The notes beneath the pieces were generated by a model. It did not search any database. It saw only the letters and a program-made list of their open reading frames with translations, and had not been told where the DNA came from. A DNA stretch of 64,000 nucleotides, from positions 21,679 through 85,678 of the forward strand of contig SFKX01000009.1 of assembly GCA_004553625.1 (NCBI GenBank). The letters are read 5' to 3'. The position numbers and the translations under genes were made by a program. The stretch comes from Clostridiales bacterium (GTDB lineage: Bacteria > Bacillota_A > Clostridia > Oscillospirales > Oscillospiraceae). Below, in pieces: positions 42,654-51,080 of this stretch. How positions within the stretch are numbered: the stretch's first letter is position 1; every line of letters begins with the position of its first letter.

Positions 42654-42704
42654 CCGGTTATATGGCCGTTCTTTGGCAGTTTTGACGTTCAACCCACATT
42701 TGCA

Positions 42705-43325
42705 TCACACCGTGCTGATGTCAAAGCTCGGCCCGGCGAGGTCCGCCGTCAGCAGTTTGCCCCATAGCGTCGGGCGCTCTCCGCGCAGTATCTGCTCTGC
42801 CTGGGCGCATTGGATCGCCGCACACGCCGCAACGGCGGGCCCCCGTGCCATTCTGTCCATCGCCTGACGGCCCGGCGGATACAGCCGCGCGAGCATGCCG
42901 CTCCCGGGCGGGACCACCCCCGCCTCGAAGCATAGCCCTGAGGCTGCGCCGTGTACGAGAGGAATCCCCACCTGCGCACAGCCGCGCTCCAGTACCAGGC
43001 GCGACTCCGCGTTATCCAGCCCGTCCAGCGCCAGCGCGCAGCCCCGGAGCAGGCGCAGGCAGTTCTCCCCATCCAAAAACTCGCTAACTGCCTCGAAGTC
43101 CAAGCCCGGAGCTACCAGCTTTGCTCGCTCCGCAGCAGCCTCGGCCTTCGGCCTGCCCAACTGCGATGGCGCGGAAAGCAGCTGCCTGTCCAGATTCGTC
43201 TCGTCGAACAGATCCCCGTCCGCCGCGCGTATGAAGCCGGGCCCCAGCCTCAGCATATGCTCCAGCAGATACCCGCCAAGTCCGCCAAGTCCGGCGATGA
43301 ACACTCCGCAGTTTATCAGCGTCAT
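42705..43325 (-). CDS. ThiF/MoeB/HesA family adenylyltransferase
   Basis: 206 aa. Rossmann fold with VFIAGLGGLGGYLLEHMLR, then adenylation-site residues in DGDLFDETNLDRQLL and GRPKAEAAAER, and Asp in LALDGLDNAESR. The family adenylates the C-terminal Gly-Gly of a small sulfur-carrier protein (MoaD or ThiS). It is short: the zinc-binding Cys pairs and rhodanese domain of larger MoeB enzymes are absent. Divergent from moeA across a symmetric promoter, so a molybdopterin role is more likely than thiamine. Start ATG 43325 follows AAAGGGGGT. Confidence 0.87.
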   Translation of the reverse strand: MTLINCGVFIAGLGGLGGYLLEHMLRLGPGFIRAADGDLFDETNLDRQLLSAPSQLGRPKAEAAAERAKLVAPGLDFEAVSEFLDGENCLRLLRGCALALDGLDNAESRLVLERGCAQVGIPLVHGAASGLCFEAGVVPPGSGMLARLYPPGRQAMDRMARGPAVAACAAIQCAQAEQILRGERPTLWGKLLTADLAGPSFDISTV

Positions 43326-43347
43326 GAGGTGACCCCCTTTCCTGCCC

Positions 43348-43377
43348 AGTTTAACCCCTGCTCCGCACCGAGCGCAA
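43348..43377 (-). promoter_or_regulatory. Promoter of the ThiF-like gene
   Basis: Minus strand TTGCGC (43372-43377), 18-base spacer, TAAACT (43348-43353). The same GTTAAACT block and the same AAAGGGGGT ribosome site occur in the divergent moeA promoter. Confidence 0.5.
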
Positions 43378-43389
43378 GCCCAGGCTTGC
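43374..43389. promoter_or_regulatory. Palindrome spanning both -35 regions of the thiF-like/moeA divergent promoter
   Basis: GCAAGCC-CA-GGCTTGC, a perfect seven-base inverted repeat with a two-base centre. It covers the start of both -35 elements, so one bound dimer could control both genes. Confidence 0.6.
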
Positions 43390-43414
43390 AAAAGGCACGG
43401 CGGCGCGTTAAACT
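43386..43414 (+). promoter_or_regulatory. Promoter of moeA
   Basis: TTGCAA (43386-43391), 17-base spacer, TAAACT (43409-43414). Start near 43421 would leave only about 16 bases, filled by AAAGGGGG and the gap to ATG 43437. Confidence 0.55.
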
Positions 43415-43436
43415 CGGTGCAAAGGGGGTTCATTCC

Positions 43437-44660
43437 ATGCTGAACGTTGTTACTCCGGGCGAGGCGCTCGATATACTGGCCCGGGAGTTCGGGGCGCTTC
43501 GCACGCCGCCGGAACCCTGCCCGCTGAACTCAGCTCGGGGCCGTGTGCTGGCCGAGGACGTCCTGGCCCGTGAATTCGTCCCGGGCTTTGACCGCTCCGC
43601 CGTGGACGGCTACGCCGTCCTTGCCTCCGACACCTTCGGCTGCGGCGAGGCCACTCCCGCGCTCCTGCGCCTGGCCGGAGCCGTCGAGATGGGGCAGGCG
43701 CCCGGCTTTGCTCTCTGCCCAGGCGAGTGCGCGGCCATACCAACGGGCGGCAGGCTGCCGGAGGGCGCGGACGCCGTAGTGATGCTGGAATACGCCGAGG
43801 ACTACGGCGGCGGGCTCATCGGCCTTGTGAAAAGTGTCGCTCCCGGCACGGGCGTTGTGTTCAAGGGCGATGACGTTAGGCCGGGCGCCGCCGTTTTCAG
43901 CGAAGGGCGCAGACTTAGAGGCATGGACATCGGCGCGCTTGCCGCGCTCGGCGTGACTGCGCCCTCCGTCCGCTCAAGGCCGAGGGCCGCGGTTCTCAGC
44001 ACCGGAGACGAGCTAGTTTCCCCCTCAACCAGCCCCGGCCCCGGCGAGGTTCGGGATGTGAATGGGCCTATGCTCTGTGCGCTCCTGGAGAAGATGGGAG
44101 CCGAGCCGGATTTCCTGGGAATAGTCGTGGACACCGAGGAAGCGCTGGAGTCAGCGCTGACGCGCGCCTCAATAAACTCCGACCTCATAGTACTCAGCGG
44201 CGGCAGTTCAGCTGGGGCGCGGGATGCGGTGAGCCGGGTCATCGAAAGGCGCGGCAGGCTGCTCTTTCACGGCCTTGCGATGCGCCCCGGCAAGCCTACC
44301 ATGCTGGGAGAGATGGGCGGGAAGCCGATTTTTGGCCTGCCTGGTCACCCGGCGGCGGCGTATTTCACTGCCCGGCTGCTCGTTATGGCTCATGTGCGCT
44401 CTCTTCTGGGCGTGACGGAACCTTCCCGGACCGTCTCGGCACGTCTGGCCGCCGACCTGGCTGCGAACGACGGGCGCGAGCTCTTCTGCGGCGTTAGGCT
44501 CTTTTACGACAGCGGCGAGCTGTGGGCGGAGCCTGTGCGGACCAAGTCCGGACTCATAAGCGCGCTTGCCGCCTCGGACGGCATACTGCGCGTCCCGCGC
44601 GACTGCGAGGGCCTGCACCGCGGCGCGCAGGTCACCATCGAATTGGAGGGCGGCGACTGA
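43437..44660 (+). CDS. moeA: Molybdopterin molybdenumtransferase MoeA (first copy)
   Basis: 407 aa. MoeA inserts molybdate into adenylylated molybdopterin to form Mo-cofactor. Domain order: an N-terminal region with GFDRSAVDGYAV, a beta-barrel domain with IPTGGRLPEGADAVVMLE, the MogA-like domain with VLSTGDELV, LSGGSSAGARDAV and GLAMRPGKPT, GLPGHPAA, and a C-terminal barrel. An upstream in-frame extension to 42951 is the antisense of the ThiF-like gene and is rejected. AAAGGGGG lies nine bases before the ATG. The stop overlaps the next ATG by one base (TGATG). Confidence 0.94.
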   Translation: MLNVVTPGEALDILAREFGALRTPPEPCPLNSARGRVLAEDVLAREFVPGFDRSAVDGYAVLASDTFGCGEATPALLRLAGAVEMGQAPGFALCPGECAAIPTGGRLPEGADAVVMLEYAEDYGGGLIGLVKSVAPGTGVVFKGDDVRPGAAVFSEGRRLRGMDIGALAALGVTAPSVRSRPRAAVLSTGDELVSPSTSPGPGEVRDVNGPMLCALLEKMGAEPDFLGIVVDTEEALESALTRASINSDLIVLSGGSSAGARDAVSRVIERRGRLLFHGLAMRPGKPTMLGEMGGKPIFGLPGHPAAAYFTARLLVMAHVRSLLGVTEPSRTVSARLAADLAANDGRELFCGVRLFYDSGELWAEPVRTKSGLISALAASDGILRVPRDCEGLHRGAQVTIELEGGD

Positions 44661-46573
44661 TGGCTTTTAAATATCTCACCAACACGCCTCTGGACGAGGC
44701 CCGCGCGGCGTACCTGCGCCGGCTGCGTGAAAACGGGCTCGGCCCCGAGCCGGAGACGGTGCGCGTCGAGGACGCGGCGGGCCGGGTCAGCTTCCGCGCA
44801 GTCTACGCCAGGATCTGCGCCCCGCACTACCACGCCTGTGCAATGGATGGCGTGGCACTTGACGCCGCCAAGAGCTTCGGCGCCACGGAGACGACGCCGG
44901 TGACGCTGTCGGAGGGCGAATACGTCCCCGTGGACACCGGAGACCCCCTGCCCAGGGGCTGCGACGCCGTCATCATGGCGGAGGACATAGAACCCCTGGA
45001 CGACGGCGCGATAAGGCTCCGCACCGCCGCCGCGCCCTGGCAGCACGTCCGCCAGATCGGCGAGGACATCTGCGCGGGTGAGATGGTCCTGCCCTCACAC
45101 ACGGAGATAAGCCCCGCCGCAGTCGGCGCGATGCTGGCCTCCGGCGTCCTGGAATGCGAGGTGTGCAGGCGCCCCGTTGTCGGCATCATCCCCACGGGCG
45201 ACGAGCTCGTGGAGCCCTGCGAGGACCCAGGCGAGGGCGATATCGTGGAGTTTAACTCCGCCATCTTTGCCGCCATGCTCCGTGACTGGGGCGCGGAACC
45301 CAGGCGCTGGCCCATAGTCCGCGACGACGCCGGGGCGATACTGACAGCGCTCGAATCCGCCCTCAACGAGTGCGACGCCGTCATCCTCAACGCCGGCTCC
45401 TCAGCCGGGCGCGAGGACCTGAGCTGCGCCGCTATTGAGAAGGCCGGAGAGGTTATGTTTCACGGCCTGGCCATAAAGCCCGGCAAGCCCGCCATCCTGG
45501 GCCTGCGCGGCAAAAAGCCCATCCTGGGCGTGCCGGGCTACCCTGTATCCGGTATCATCGTGCTCGAGGAAATAATGAGGCCACTGCTCGGGCTCTATAC
45601 CGGCCTTGTCCCCGGCGGCGAGAGCGCCGAGGTCAGTGCGAAGCTCGGGCGCAGTCTGGTCTCCGGGCTCAAGTACCGCGAATTCGTCCGCGTCCGGCTC
45701 GGTGAGGGCTCCGGCGGCCTGGTCGCCTCCCCGCTCGACAGGGGCGCGGGCGTGGTCAGCTCCTTTATGCGCGCCGACGGCATCCTCACCCTGCCCCAGG
45801 GCTCAGAAGGCATCGAGGCCGGGGCTGAGGTCCGCGTCCGGCTCCTGCGTCCGCTGAGCGAGCTGCGCGGCGGGCTTGTCGTCATAGGCAGCCACGACCC
45901 TCTCTTGGACGAGGTTGCGGACCTGCTCCGGCTCGCGGAGCCGCCCCTGCGCATGGCGTCCAGCCACGTCGGCTCCATGGGCGGCATCATGGCCATACGG
46001 CGCGGTGAGGCCCACGCCGCAGGCATCCACCTCCTGGACGAGAGCGACGGAAGCTATAACGTCAGCTACGTCGAAAGGTTTTTCCCCAACGGCGGAGTCA
46101 GGCTCGTCGAGTGCGTGGGCAGGACCCAGGGCCTGATGCTCGCGCCCGGCAACCCACTCGGCCTCGGGGGCTTCGGAGATATCGCGAGGCCCGGTTTGCG
46201 TTATGTAAACCGGCAAAAGGGCTCCGGCACACGCATCCTGGCCGACTACCTCTGCCGCAAACACGGAGTGGACCCCGGCTCGGTCTACGGCTATGGGCGC
46301 GAGGAGCTTACGCACACCTCCGTCGCCGCGCAGATAGCCTCCGGCTCCGCGGACGCGGGCATGGGCATCTACTCCGCAGCAAAGCTCTACGGCCTGGACT
46401 TTCTGCCCGTCTGCACGGAGCAATACGACCTTCTCATCCCGGACGGCGTCTGGGACAGTCCAGCTCTGCGGAGCTTCCTCGCTGTGCTGGGCTCCGACGA
46501 GTTCCGCCGGAGACTCGAGCGCCTCGGCGGCTACAGCATTGACTCCCCGGGCAGGGTCAGGCGTGCGTTCTGA
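44660..46573 (+). CDS. MoeA fused to a PBP-like domain (molybdopterin biosynthesis protein)
   Basis: 637 aa. Residues 1-405 are a second MoeA (YHACAMDGVALD, LPRGCDAVIMAED, IPTGDELVEPCEDPG, LNAGSSAGREDL, GVPGYPVSG). Residues about 415-637 are a periplasmic-binding-protein-like domain (PF12727 type): VVIGSHDPLLDEV, SSHVGSMGGI, RQKGSGTRILADYL, AQIASGSADAGMGI. No signal peptide, so this domain acts in the cytoplasm, perhaps as an oxyanion or cofactor sensor. Such fusions occur in Clostridia and archaea next to a normal moeA. In the first motif DRSAVDGYAV is replaced by HACAMDGVAL. Its end overlaps the convergent lysR by 43 bases. Confidence 0.9.
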   Translation: MAFKYLTNTPLDEARAAYLRRLRENGLGPEPETVRVEDAAGRVSFRAVYARICAPHYHACAMDGVALDAAKSFGATETTPVTLSEGEYVPVDTGDPLPRGCDAVIMAEDIEPLDDGAIRLRTAAAPWQHVRQIGEDICAGEMVLPSHTEISPAAVGAMLASGVLECEVCRRPVVGIIPTGDELVEPCEDPGEGDIVEFNSAIFAAMLRDWGAEPRRWPIVRDDAGAILTALESALNECDAVILNAGSSAGREDLSCAAIEKAGEVMFHGLAIKPGKPAILGLRGKKPILGVPGYPVSGIIVLEEIMRPLLGLYTGLVPGGESAEVSAKLGRSLVSGLKYREFVRVRLGEGSGGLVASPLDRGAGVVSSFMRADGILTLPQGSEGIEAGAEVRVRLLRPLSELRGGLVVIGSHDPLLDEVADLLRLAEPPLRMASSHVGSMGGIMAIRRGEAHAAGIHLLDESDGSYNVSYVERFFPNGGVRLVECVGRTQGLMLAPGNPLGLGGFGDIARPGLRYVNRQKGSGTRILADYLCRKHGVDPGSVYGYGREELTHTSVAAQIASGSADAGMGIYSAAKLYGLDFLPVCTEQYDLLIPDGVWDSPALRSFLAVLGSDEFRRRLERLGGYSIDSPGRVRRAF

Positions 46574-47448
46574 CCGGCCTCGCGGCAGAGCTCCATGAAC
46601 TCCAGCGCCAGAGGGCTGAGGTACTTGTCCCGGTGCCAGGCTATGCGGAATCTGCGGCTCAGGTCCAGGCCCTCGACGCGCACGGGAGTCACGAGTCCTC
46701 GCTCCGCTGCGTCTTTTATCATGCGCTCCGGCAGGACGGAAACGCCCAGCCCGCTTATCACCGCGTTCATCAGCGCGGTCATGCTGATCGCCTCCCATAC
46801 GGGACTCACAGTGAAGCCGGCCCCGGCCGTTACCCGCTCAAATTCCTCCCTCGCGGCGCTGCCACGCTCGCGCAGGAGGAATTTTTTTGCCCGGAACTCC
46901 TCCTGACTCAGGATCTGGCCAGGCTCGTAGGACCCATCCGCCGGGCAGATGACCACAAGGCTGTCGCCCATGAACTCCTCCGTTTCCAAAAGCCCGGAGC
47001 GCGGTGCGCCCTCAAGCAGGGCCAGGTCCAGAGAATTCTCCATAAGCCGCTCCGTGAGCATCTCCATTGGCGCGACGGTGACCAGCACCTCCGCCCCGGG
47101 TCTGCGCTCCGTCAGCGCCTTGACGTAGCCAGGCAGATAGTAGGAGCCTATGGTTATGCTCGCCCCCAGGCTTAGACGGCCGGGCCGCTCCCAGCCGCGC
47201 AGTTCCTCCTCCAGCTCCTCGAATTCAGAGCTTATCCTTCTCGCGTGAGCAAGCAGTCTCTGCCCCGCGCCGGTAAGGCTCAGGCGCCGGCCCAGCCGGT
47301 CGAATAGTACCGCGCCATAGTGCGCCTCCAGCTCCCGTATTGCCAGGCTCACCGCCGGCTGCGTCATGTGCAGCGCTTCCGCCGCCCTTGTCGTGTTGCA
47401 GCCCCCGTCGCAAACCGCCAGAAATATGCGCAAATGCCTCAATGTCAT
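46531..47448 (-). CDS. LysR family transcriptional regulator
   Basis: 305 aa. N-terminal winged helix-turn-helix (1-60; TTRAAEALHMTQPAVSLAIR) and a LysR substrate-binding domain (about 90-290). Its divergent position from the chromate-type transporter genes is the classic arrangement for a LysR activator and target. The C-terminal 14 codons are antisense to the end of the moeA-PBP gene. The ligand is unknown. Confidence 0.92.
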   Translation of the reverse strand: MTLRHLRIFLAVCDGGCNTTRAAEALHMTQPAVSLAIRELEAHYGAVLFDRLGRRLSLTGAGQRLLAHARRISSEFEELEEELRGWERPGRLSLGASITIGSYYLPGYVKALTERRPGAEVLVTVAPMEMLTERLMENSLDLALLEGAPRSGLLETEEFMGDSLVVICPADGSYEPGQILSQEEFRAKKFLLRERGSAAREEFERVTAGAGFTVSPVWEAISMTALMNAVISGLGVSVLPERMIKDAAERGLVTPVRVEGLDLSRRFRIAWHRDKYLSPLALEFMELCREAGQNARLTLPGESML

Positions 47449-47554
47449 CTCTCACGCCGCCCTTATAAGTAATCTGATATTATATACATTTAATAATATT
47501 ATTTTTCTTATCATTGCGCAAGGCTTATCATTAAGACAATTGGGGGGATGGGAT
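47449..47554. promoter_or_regulatory. Divergent control region of lysR and the chromate-type transporter
   Basis: A+T-rich. On the minus strand TATAAT (47479-47484) is a candidate lysR -10. Repeats: CTTATAAG (47462-47469), the 12-base palindrome AATAATATTATT (47492-47503), and a direct repeat CTTATCATT at 47507 and 47524, spaced 17 bases. Any could be LysR contact sites; I cannot choose a transporter promoter with confidence. Confidence 0.4.
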
Positions 47555-48127
47555 TTGAACGAGAAACTGAGGAAGTACCTGACACTGTTTTTGGCAACCT
47601 TTCAGCTAAGCGCCTGCACTTTTGGCGGGGGCTTTGTCATAGTGCCGCTCATGCGTCGAAAGTTTGTGGAGGGTCTGGGCTGGATAGAGGAGCAGGAAAT
47701 GCTGGACCTGACGGCCATAGCGCAGTCCTGTCCCGGAGCGATAGCGGTGAACGCCGCGATACTGGTCGGCTACCGCTGTGCGGGAATTGCAGGCGCGCTG
47801 GTGACCGTGTTTGGAACGGTGCTGCCGCCGCTCATCATCATTTCGGTCATCTCCTTTTTCTACGCCGCCTTCCGCGATAACCGGATAGTCAGTCTCTTCA
47901 TGCAGGGAATGCTGGCGGGCGTGGCCGCGGTGATCTGCGACGTCGTCGTCACGATGTGCGCGGGTCTGTTAAAGGAGCGCAGCGTGCTGCACATCGCCGT
48001 CCTGCTGGCGGCTTTTGCCGCCGTGCGCTTTCTGGACATCAACATCATCTTCGTCATACTCGGCTGCGCGCTCCTGGGACTTGGAGAGGGTATGCTCCGT
48101 GCCAGGCTCGAGAGGAGGCGCGCCTGA
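47555..48127 (+). CDS. Chromate transporter-family protein, half-size (first)
   Basis: 190 aa from a TTG start preceded by GGGGGGAT. One CHR domain of about five to six helices: FGGGFVIVPLMRRKFVEG, AIAQSCPGAIAVNAA and GALVTVFGTVLPP are the family motifs. Full-length ChrA has two such domains in one chain; here they are two genes of equal length. The known function is chromate/sulfate exchange or proton-driven efflux, but many homologues in anaerobes have no proven substrate. The stop overlaps the next start by one base. Confidence 0.88.
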   Translation: MNEKLRKYLTLFLATFQLSACTFGGGFVIVPLMRRKFVEGLGWIEEQEMLDLTAIAQSCPGAIAVNAAILVGYRCAGIAGALVTVFGTVLPPLIIISVISFFYAAFRDNRIVSLFMQGMLAGVAAVICDVVVTMCAGLLKERSVLHIAVLLAAFAAVRFLDINIIFVILGCALLGLGEGMLRARLERRRA

Positions 48128-48699
48128 TGGTCTATCTCCAACTGCTCTGGAGCTTCTTCCAGATCGGCCTGTTCAGCATCGGGGGCGGCTACGCCGCCAT
48201 GCCGCTTATCCAGCAGCAGGTAACGGAAAACCACAGCTGGCTCACGCTGACACAGTTTGCCGACATAATGGCCATTGCAGAGATGACCCCGGGTCCCATA
48301 GCCATAAACTCCGCCACCTTCGTTGGCATCCGCGTCGCGGGGATACCGGGCGCGCTGGTCGCAACATTTGGCTGCGTGCTGCCCTCTTGCGTCATCGTGA
48401 CGCTGCTGGCCTGGGTCTATTACCGCTACAAGGGCCTGAGCCTCGTGCAGGATATGCTCGCCTGCCTGCGCCCAGCAGTCGTCGCCATGATCGCCTCTGC
48501 AGGGATATCGCTTTTCATACTCGCCCTCTTCGGCCAGGGCGGCGGGCTGGTGGACCTGAACTACGTCGCCGCCGTTGTTTTCATTCTGGGCTTTCTGCTG
48601 CTGCGGCTGAAAAAGCCAAATCCCATCTGGATAATGGCCGGTTCCGGCGCGCTCTTTACGGGTATAAGTCTGCTGCTGGATATTTACAAGGCAGCATAA
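48127..48699 (+). CDS. Chromate transporter-family protein, half-size (second)
   Basis: 190 aa, the partner CHR half: FSIGGGYAAMPLIQQQV, AIAEMTPGPIAINSATFVG, GALVATFGCVLPS. Coupled to the first half by TGATG, so equimolar heterodimers are expected. The opposite membrane topology of the two halves is known for other short-chain CHR pairs. Confidence 0.88.
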   Translation: MVYLQLLWSFFQIGLFSIGGGYAAMPLIQQQVTENHSWLTLTQFADIMAIAEMTPGPIAINSATFVGIRVAGIPGALVATFGCVLPSCVIVTLLAWVYYRYKGLSLVQDMLACLRPAVVAMIASAGISLFILALFGQGGGLVDLNYVAAVVFILGFLLLRLKKPNPIWIMAGSGALFTGISLLLDIYKAA

Positions 48700-48744
48700 A
48701 AATGTTACAATGTACCTGAAATTTTTTCAGGAGGCTGATACCCG

Positions 48745-49224
48745 ATGTACAGGGAGCACGAATACTATCTTCGCCGCGCGATAGAGGTCTCGCGCGAGTC
48801 CAGGAAAGCGGGCAACACCCCCTTTGGTGCGCTGCTGGTGGACGCCGACGGCGAGATCGTCATGGAGCAGCCGAACGTGGAGATCACCGAGCACATCTGC
48901 ACCGGCCACGCGGAGACGACTCTGGCCGCCCGTGCCTCGCACAAGTTCACAAAGGACTACCTCTGGAACTGCACGCTGTACTCCACGGCAGAGCCCTGCG
49001 CCATGTGTTCCGGCGCGATCTACTGGGCCAACATTGGCCGCGTGGTCTACGGCATGACCGAAAAACGCCTGCTGGAGCTGACAGGCAGCAACGAGCAGAA
49101 CCCCACATTCAGCCTCCCCTGCCGCGAGGTCTTTGCCCGCGGTCAGAAGGACATAAAAGTCGAAGGCCCCTTCCCCGAGATCGAAGAAGAGGCCGCTGAG
49201 GTACACAAGGGATATTGGGATTAA
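48745..49224 (+). CDS. Nucleoside/base deaminase (cytidine deaminase-like fold)
   Basis: 159 aa. Zinc site: CTGHAETTLA (His and catalytic Glu) and EPCAMCSGAIYWA (two Cys). The chain length, PFGALLVDADG and the C-terminal extension ending HKGYWD resemble guanine-deaminase-like and TadA-like proteins; a true TadA is normally encoded near dnaX or serS, so a free-base deaminase (guanine or cytosine type) is more likely. CAGGAGG precedes the ATG. Forty-five bases after the transporter pair; co-transcription is possible. Confidence 0.87.
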   Translation: MYREHEYYLRRAIEVSRESRKAGNTPFGALLVDADGEIVMEQPNVEITEHICTGHAETTLAARASHKFTKDYLWNCTLYSTAEPCAMCSGAIYWANIGRVVYGMTEKRLLELTGSNEQNPTFSLPCREVFARGQKDIKVEGPFPEIEEEAAEVHKGYWD

Positions 49225-49252
49225 AAGAGGCGGGCCTCAGCCCGCCTCTTTC
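49223..49252 (+). terminator. Bidirectional terminator between the deaminase and M3 peptidase genes
   Basis: Eleven-bp perfect stem AAGAGGCGGGC/GCCCGCCTCTT, four-base loop, TTTCATT after it on the plus strand and TTTTAATC on the minus strand. Confidence 0.82.
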
Positions 49253-49253
49253 A

Positions 49254-50957
49254 TTATATTTCGGAAAGGTATGCGTCTATGGAGTCCGCACAGGACGCGA
49301 ATGCGGCGGAATCAAAGACGTTTGAGAAGCCGCACTCGGTCAGGGCCTCGTAGAAGTAGTATATCTCCGTATCCAGCGAGACGACGTGCATATAGCGGTC
49401 CGCCGCGTCGGCGGAGTCCTCCTGCAGCATGACATAGAGCTCCAGCGCAGGCAGGGCTGACATGCAATAGCTGATATAATAGTACGGGAAATCGAAGTTG
49501 TGCGAGATATACACCCAGTCGTACTTCCCGGCCTCGCCCGGGTCGCGCCCGTATTCCGCCGCAACTTCAAGGTACAGCTCGCAGGCACGCTCCGCCGTCA
49601 GCTCCGGCTCCGCATACGCACGCTGCTGGAACTCGTCGTACATCGCGCCCTCGATAACGCTGCAGAGCATATCGTAAAGCGTGGTCAGCAGCATGGCGTC
49701 CGCCTGCCCGCCGAAGATGTCCTTGTACCAGTGCGTGAACATCATCTCCATTCCCTGAGATTGCAGCTCAGAGAGGTCTGTATCCAACATTCCGTACAGC
49801 AGGTCGCTCGTCGTAGCGTAGGCGTTCAGGAAATGGCCGAACTCGTGGAAGGTGTCCGGGAAATCCTCCACGTCACCCATCGCCGCGTTGAAGAGGAATG
49901 GGTCGTTGAAGTAGTACAGCGTTGTCGTAAATCCCGTGTTCAGCTTGGTAGGAGACTGACTGATGTCATAGAGCCCGTACTCCAGCATGTAGTCCAGCGC
50001 TTCTGCCGCCTCCTGCGAGAGCCGGGGTGCGACGTATTTTAAGGCTTCTATCACCGCCTCCTCCGAGCAGTCTATGCTCGGATCGTCGTACAGCTGCCAG
50101 AGCAGTTCGGCGGCTCTGTCTGTATATTTCTCCGCCAGCGGCACGAAATGCTCTTTAACCGATGGCCAGACCGAGGCGGCGACCTCCTCCGGAGAATAGT
50201 TTCGGTAGTACTGCTCGTAATAAGCGAGCTCGGCATAGCTCGAGTAGCCATAGGCCGCGGCCTGCTCGTTTCGCAGCTTCAACAGTTCCACAAATATCTC
50301 CGCCGCACGCTGCAGGTCCGGCTCAGAAGAGGTCATGGCAACATTATAGCTATGCAGCAGCTCATCCTCCGCGCTGTGCTCGGCGCCGCCGCTTTCGTCA
50401 GGATAGTAGCTGGCAAAGCTACCAGACGTGTTCTCGCCCAACAGCTCGTCCAGCAGTGACGCGCCGTGCTCCGAGCGGGCCACCTCCCCCAGCGCGGCGT
50501 AAAACTCGTCGCTCGCGGCATACCAGGCCGCATATGCGCTTTCCACCGCTGCGGCCGCCTCGTCCGTCGGGTCCGAGCTGTAGGAGATGTCCGCCACAGT
50601 GTATGCGGTGTAAATCCTGTAAAGCTCATCCTGCGCGAGAAAGTAGGCGTCCTCAAAATCCTGATATTCTCCTCCGCTCGTGAAGCAACGCAGAAGGTCC
50701 GTATAGCTCTCGATGTCAGGAGGCGCTTCAAGGTAGGCAGGCATGTCCTCATAGGCTGTATAGCCCCTGTAGGAATAATCGAACCAGTAGCTATCAGTCA
50801 GAGGAATAATGCGCTCCGATGATGGAGATGCCTGTTCATTTTTGTCCTCTATAAGTTCATCTATAAGCGCCGCCGGCATCCCGCAGCCCGAAAGCGTCAT
50901 GCTGAGCAGCAGCGCAGCCAACAGCAGCGCAAGCGCGCGGCGAAGTTTGTAACTCAT
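49254..50957 (-). CDS. M3-family (oligoendopeptidase F-like) metallopeptidase lipoprotein
   Basis: 567 aa. Lipoprotein signal peptide with LSGC (acylated Cys25), so it faces the outside of the membrane, which is unusual: typical PepF and Dcp-type M3 enzymes are cytoplasmic. The catalytic zinc motif HEFGH is at 371-375, and Glu397 or Glu404 in LSELQSQGMEMMF gives the third ligand. The upstream half is mostly helical and acidic. The peptidase would trim extracellular oligopeptides. GGAGGT precedes the ATG. Monocistronic. Confidence 0.88.
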   Translation of the reverse strand: MSYKLRRALALLLAALLLSMTLSGCGMPAALIDELIEDKNEQASPSSERIIPLTDSYWFDYSYRGYTAYEDMPAYLEAPPDIESYTDLLRCFTSGGEYQDFEDAYFLAQDELYRIYTAYTVADISYSSDPTDEAAAAVESAYAAWYAASDEFYAALGEVARSEHGASLLDELLGENTSGSFASYYPDESGGAEHSAEDELLHSYNVAMTSSEPDLQRAAEIFVELLKLRNEQAAAYGYSSYAELAYYEQYYRNYSPEEVAASVWPSVKEHFVPLAEKYTDRAAELLWQLYDDPSIDCSEEAVIEALKYVAPRLSQEAAEALDYMLEYGLYDISQSPTKLNTGFTTTLYYFNDPFLFNAAMGDVEDFPDTFHEFGHFLNAYATTSDLLYGMLDTDLSELQSQGMEMMFTHWYKDIFGGQADAMLLTTLYDMLCSVIEGAMYDEFQQRAYAEPELTAERACELYLEVAAEYGRDPGEAGKYDWVYISHNFDFPYYYISYCMSALPALELYVMLQEDSADAADRYMHVVSLDTEIYYFYEALTECGFSNVFDSAAFASCADSIDAYLSEI

Positions 50958-51024
50958 GGCAGTACCTCCAAGTTTTATCGTGCAGCCTTAACTTACCACA
51001 GCACGCAGCCGCCGGTCAAGCGCA

Positions 51025-51065
51025 TGAAAAAACAGGCGATGGAGCAAAAAGCTCCATCGCCTGTT
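51025..51065 (-). terminator. Terminator after maoC
   Basis: Perfect 15-bp stem (51031-51045 with 51051-51065) around an AAAAA/TTTTT loop, followed on the minus strand by TTTTTTCATG. Confidence 0.88.
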
Positions 51066-51080
51066 ATCTTATGTGCGTTT

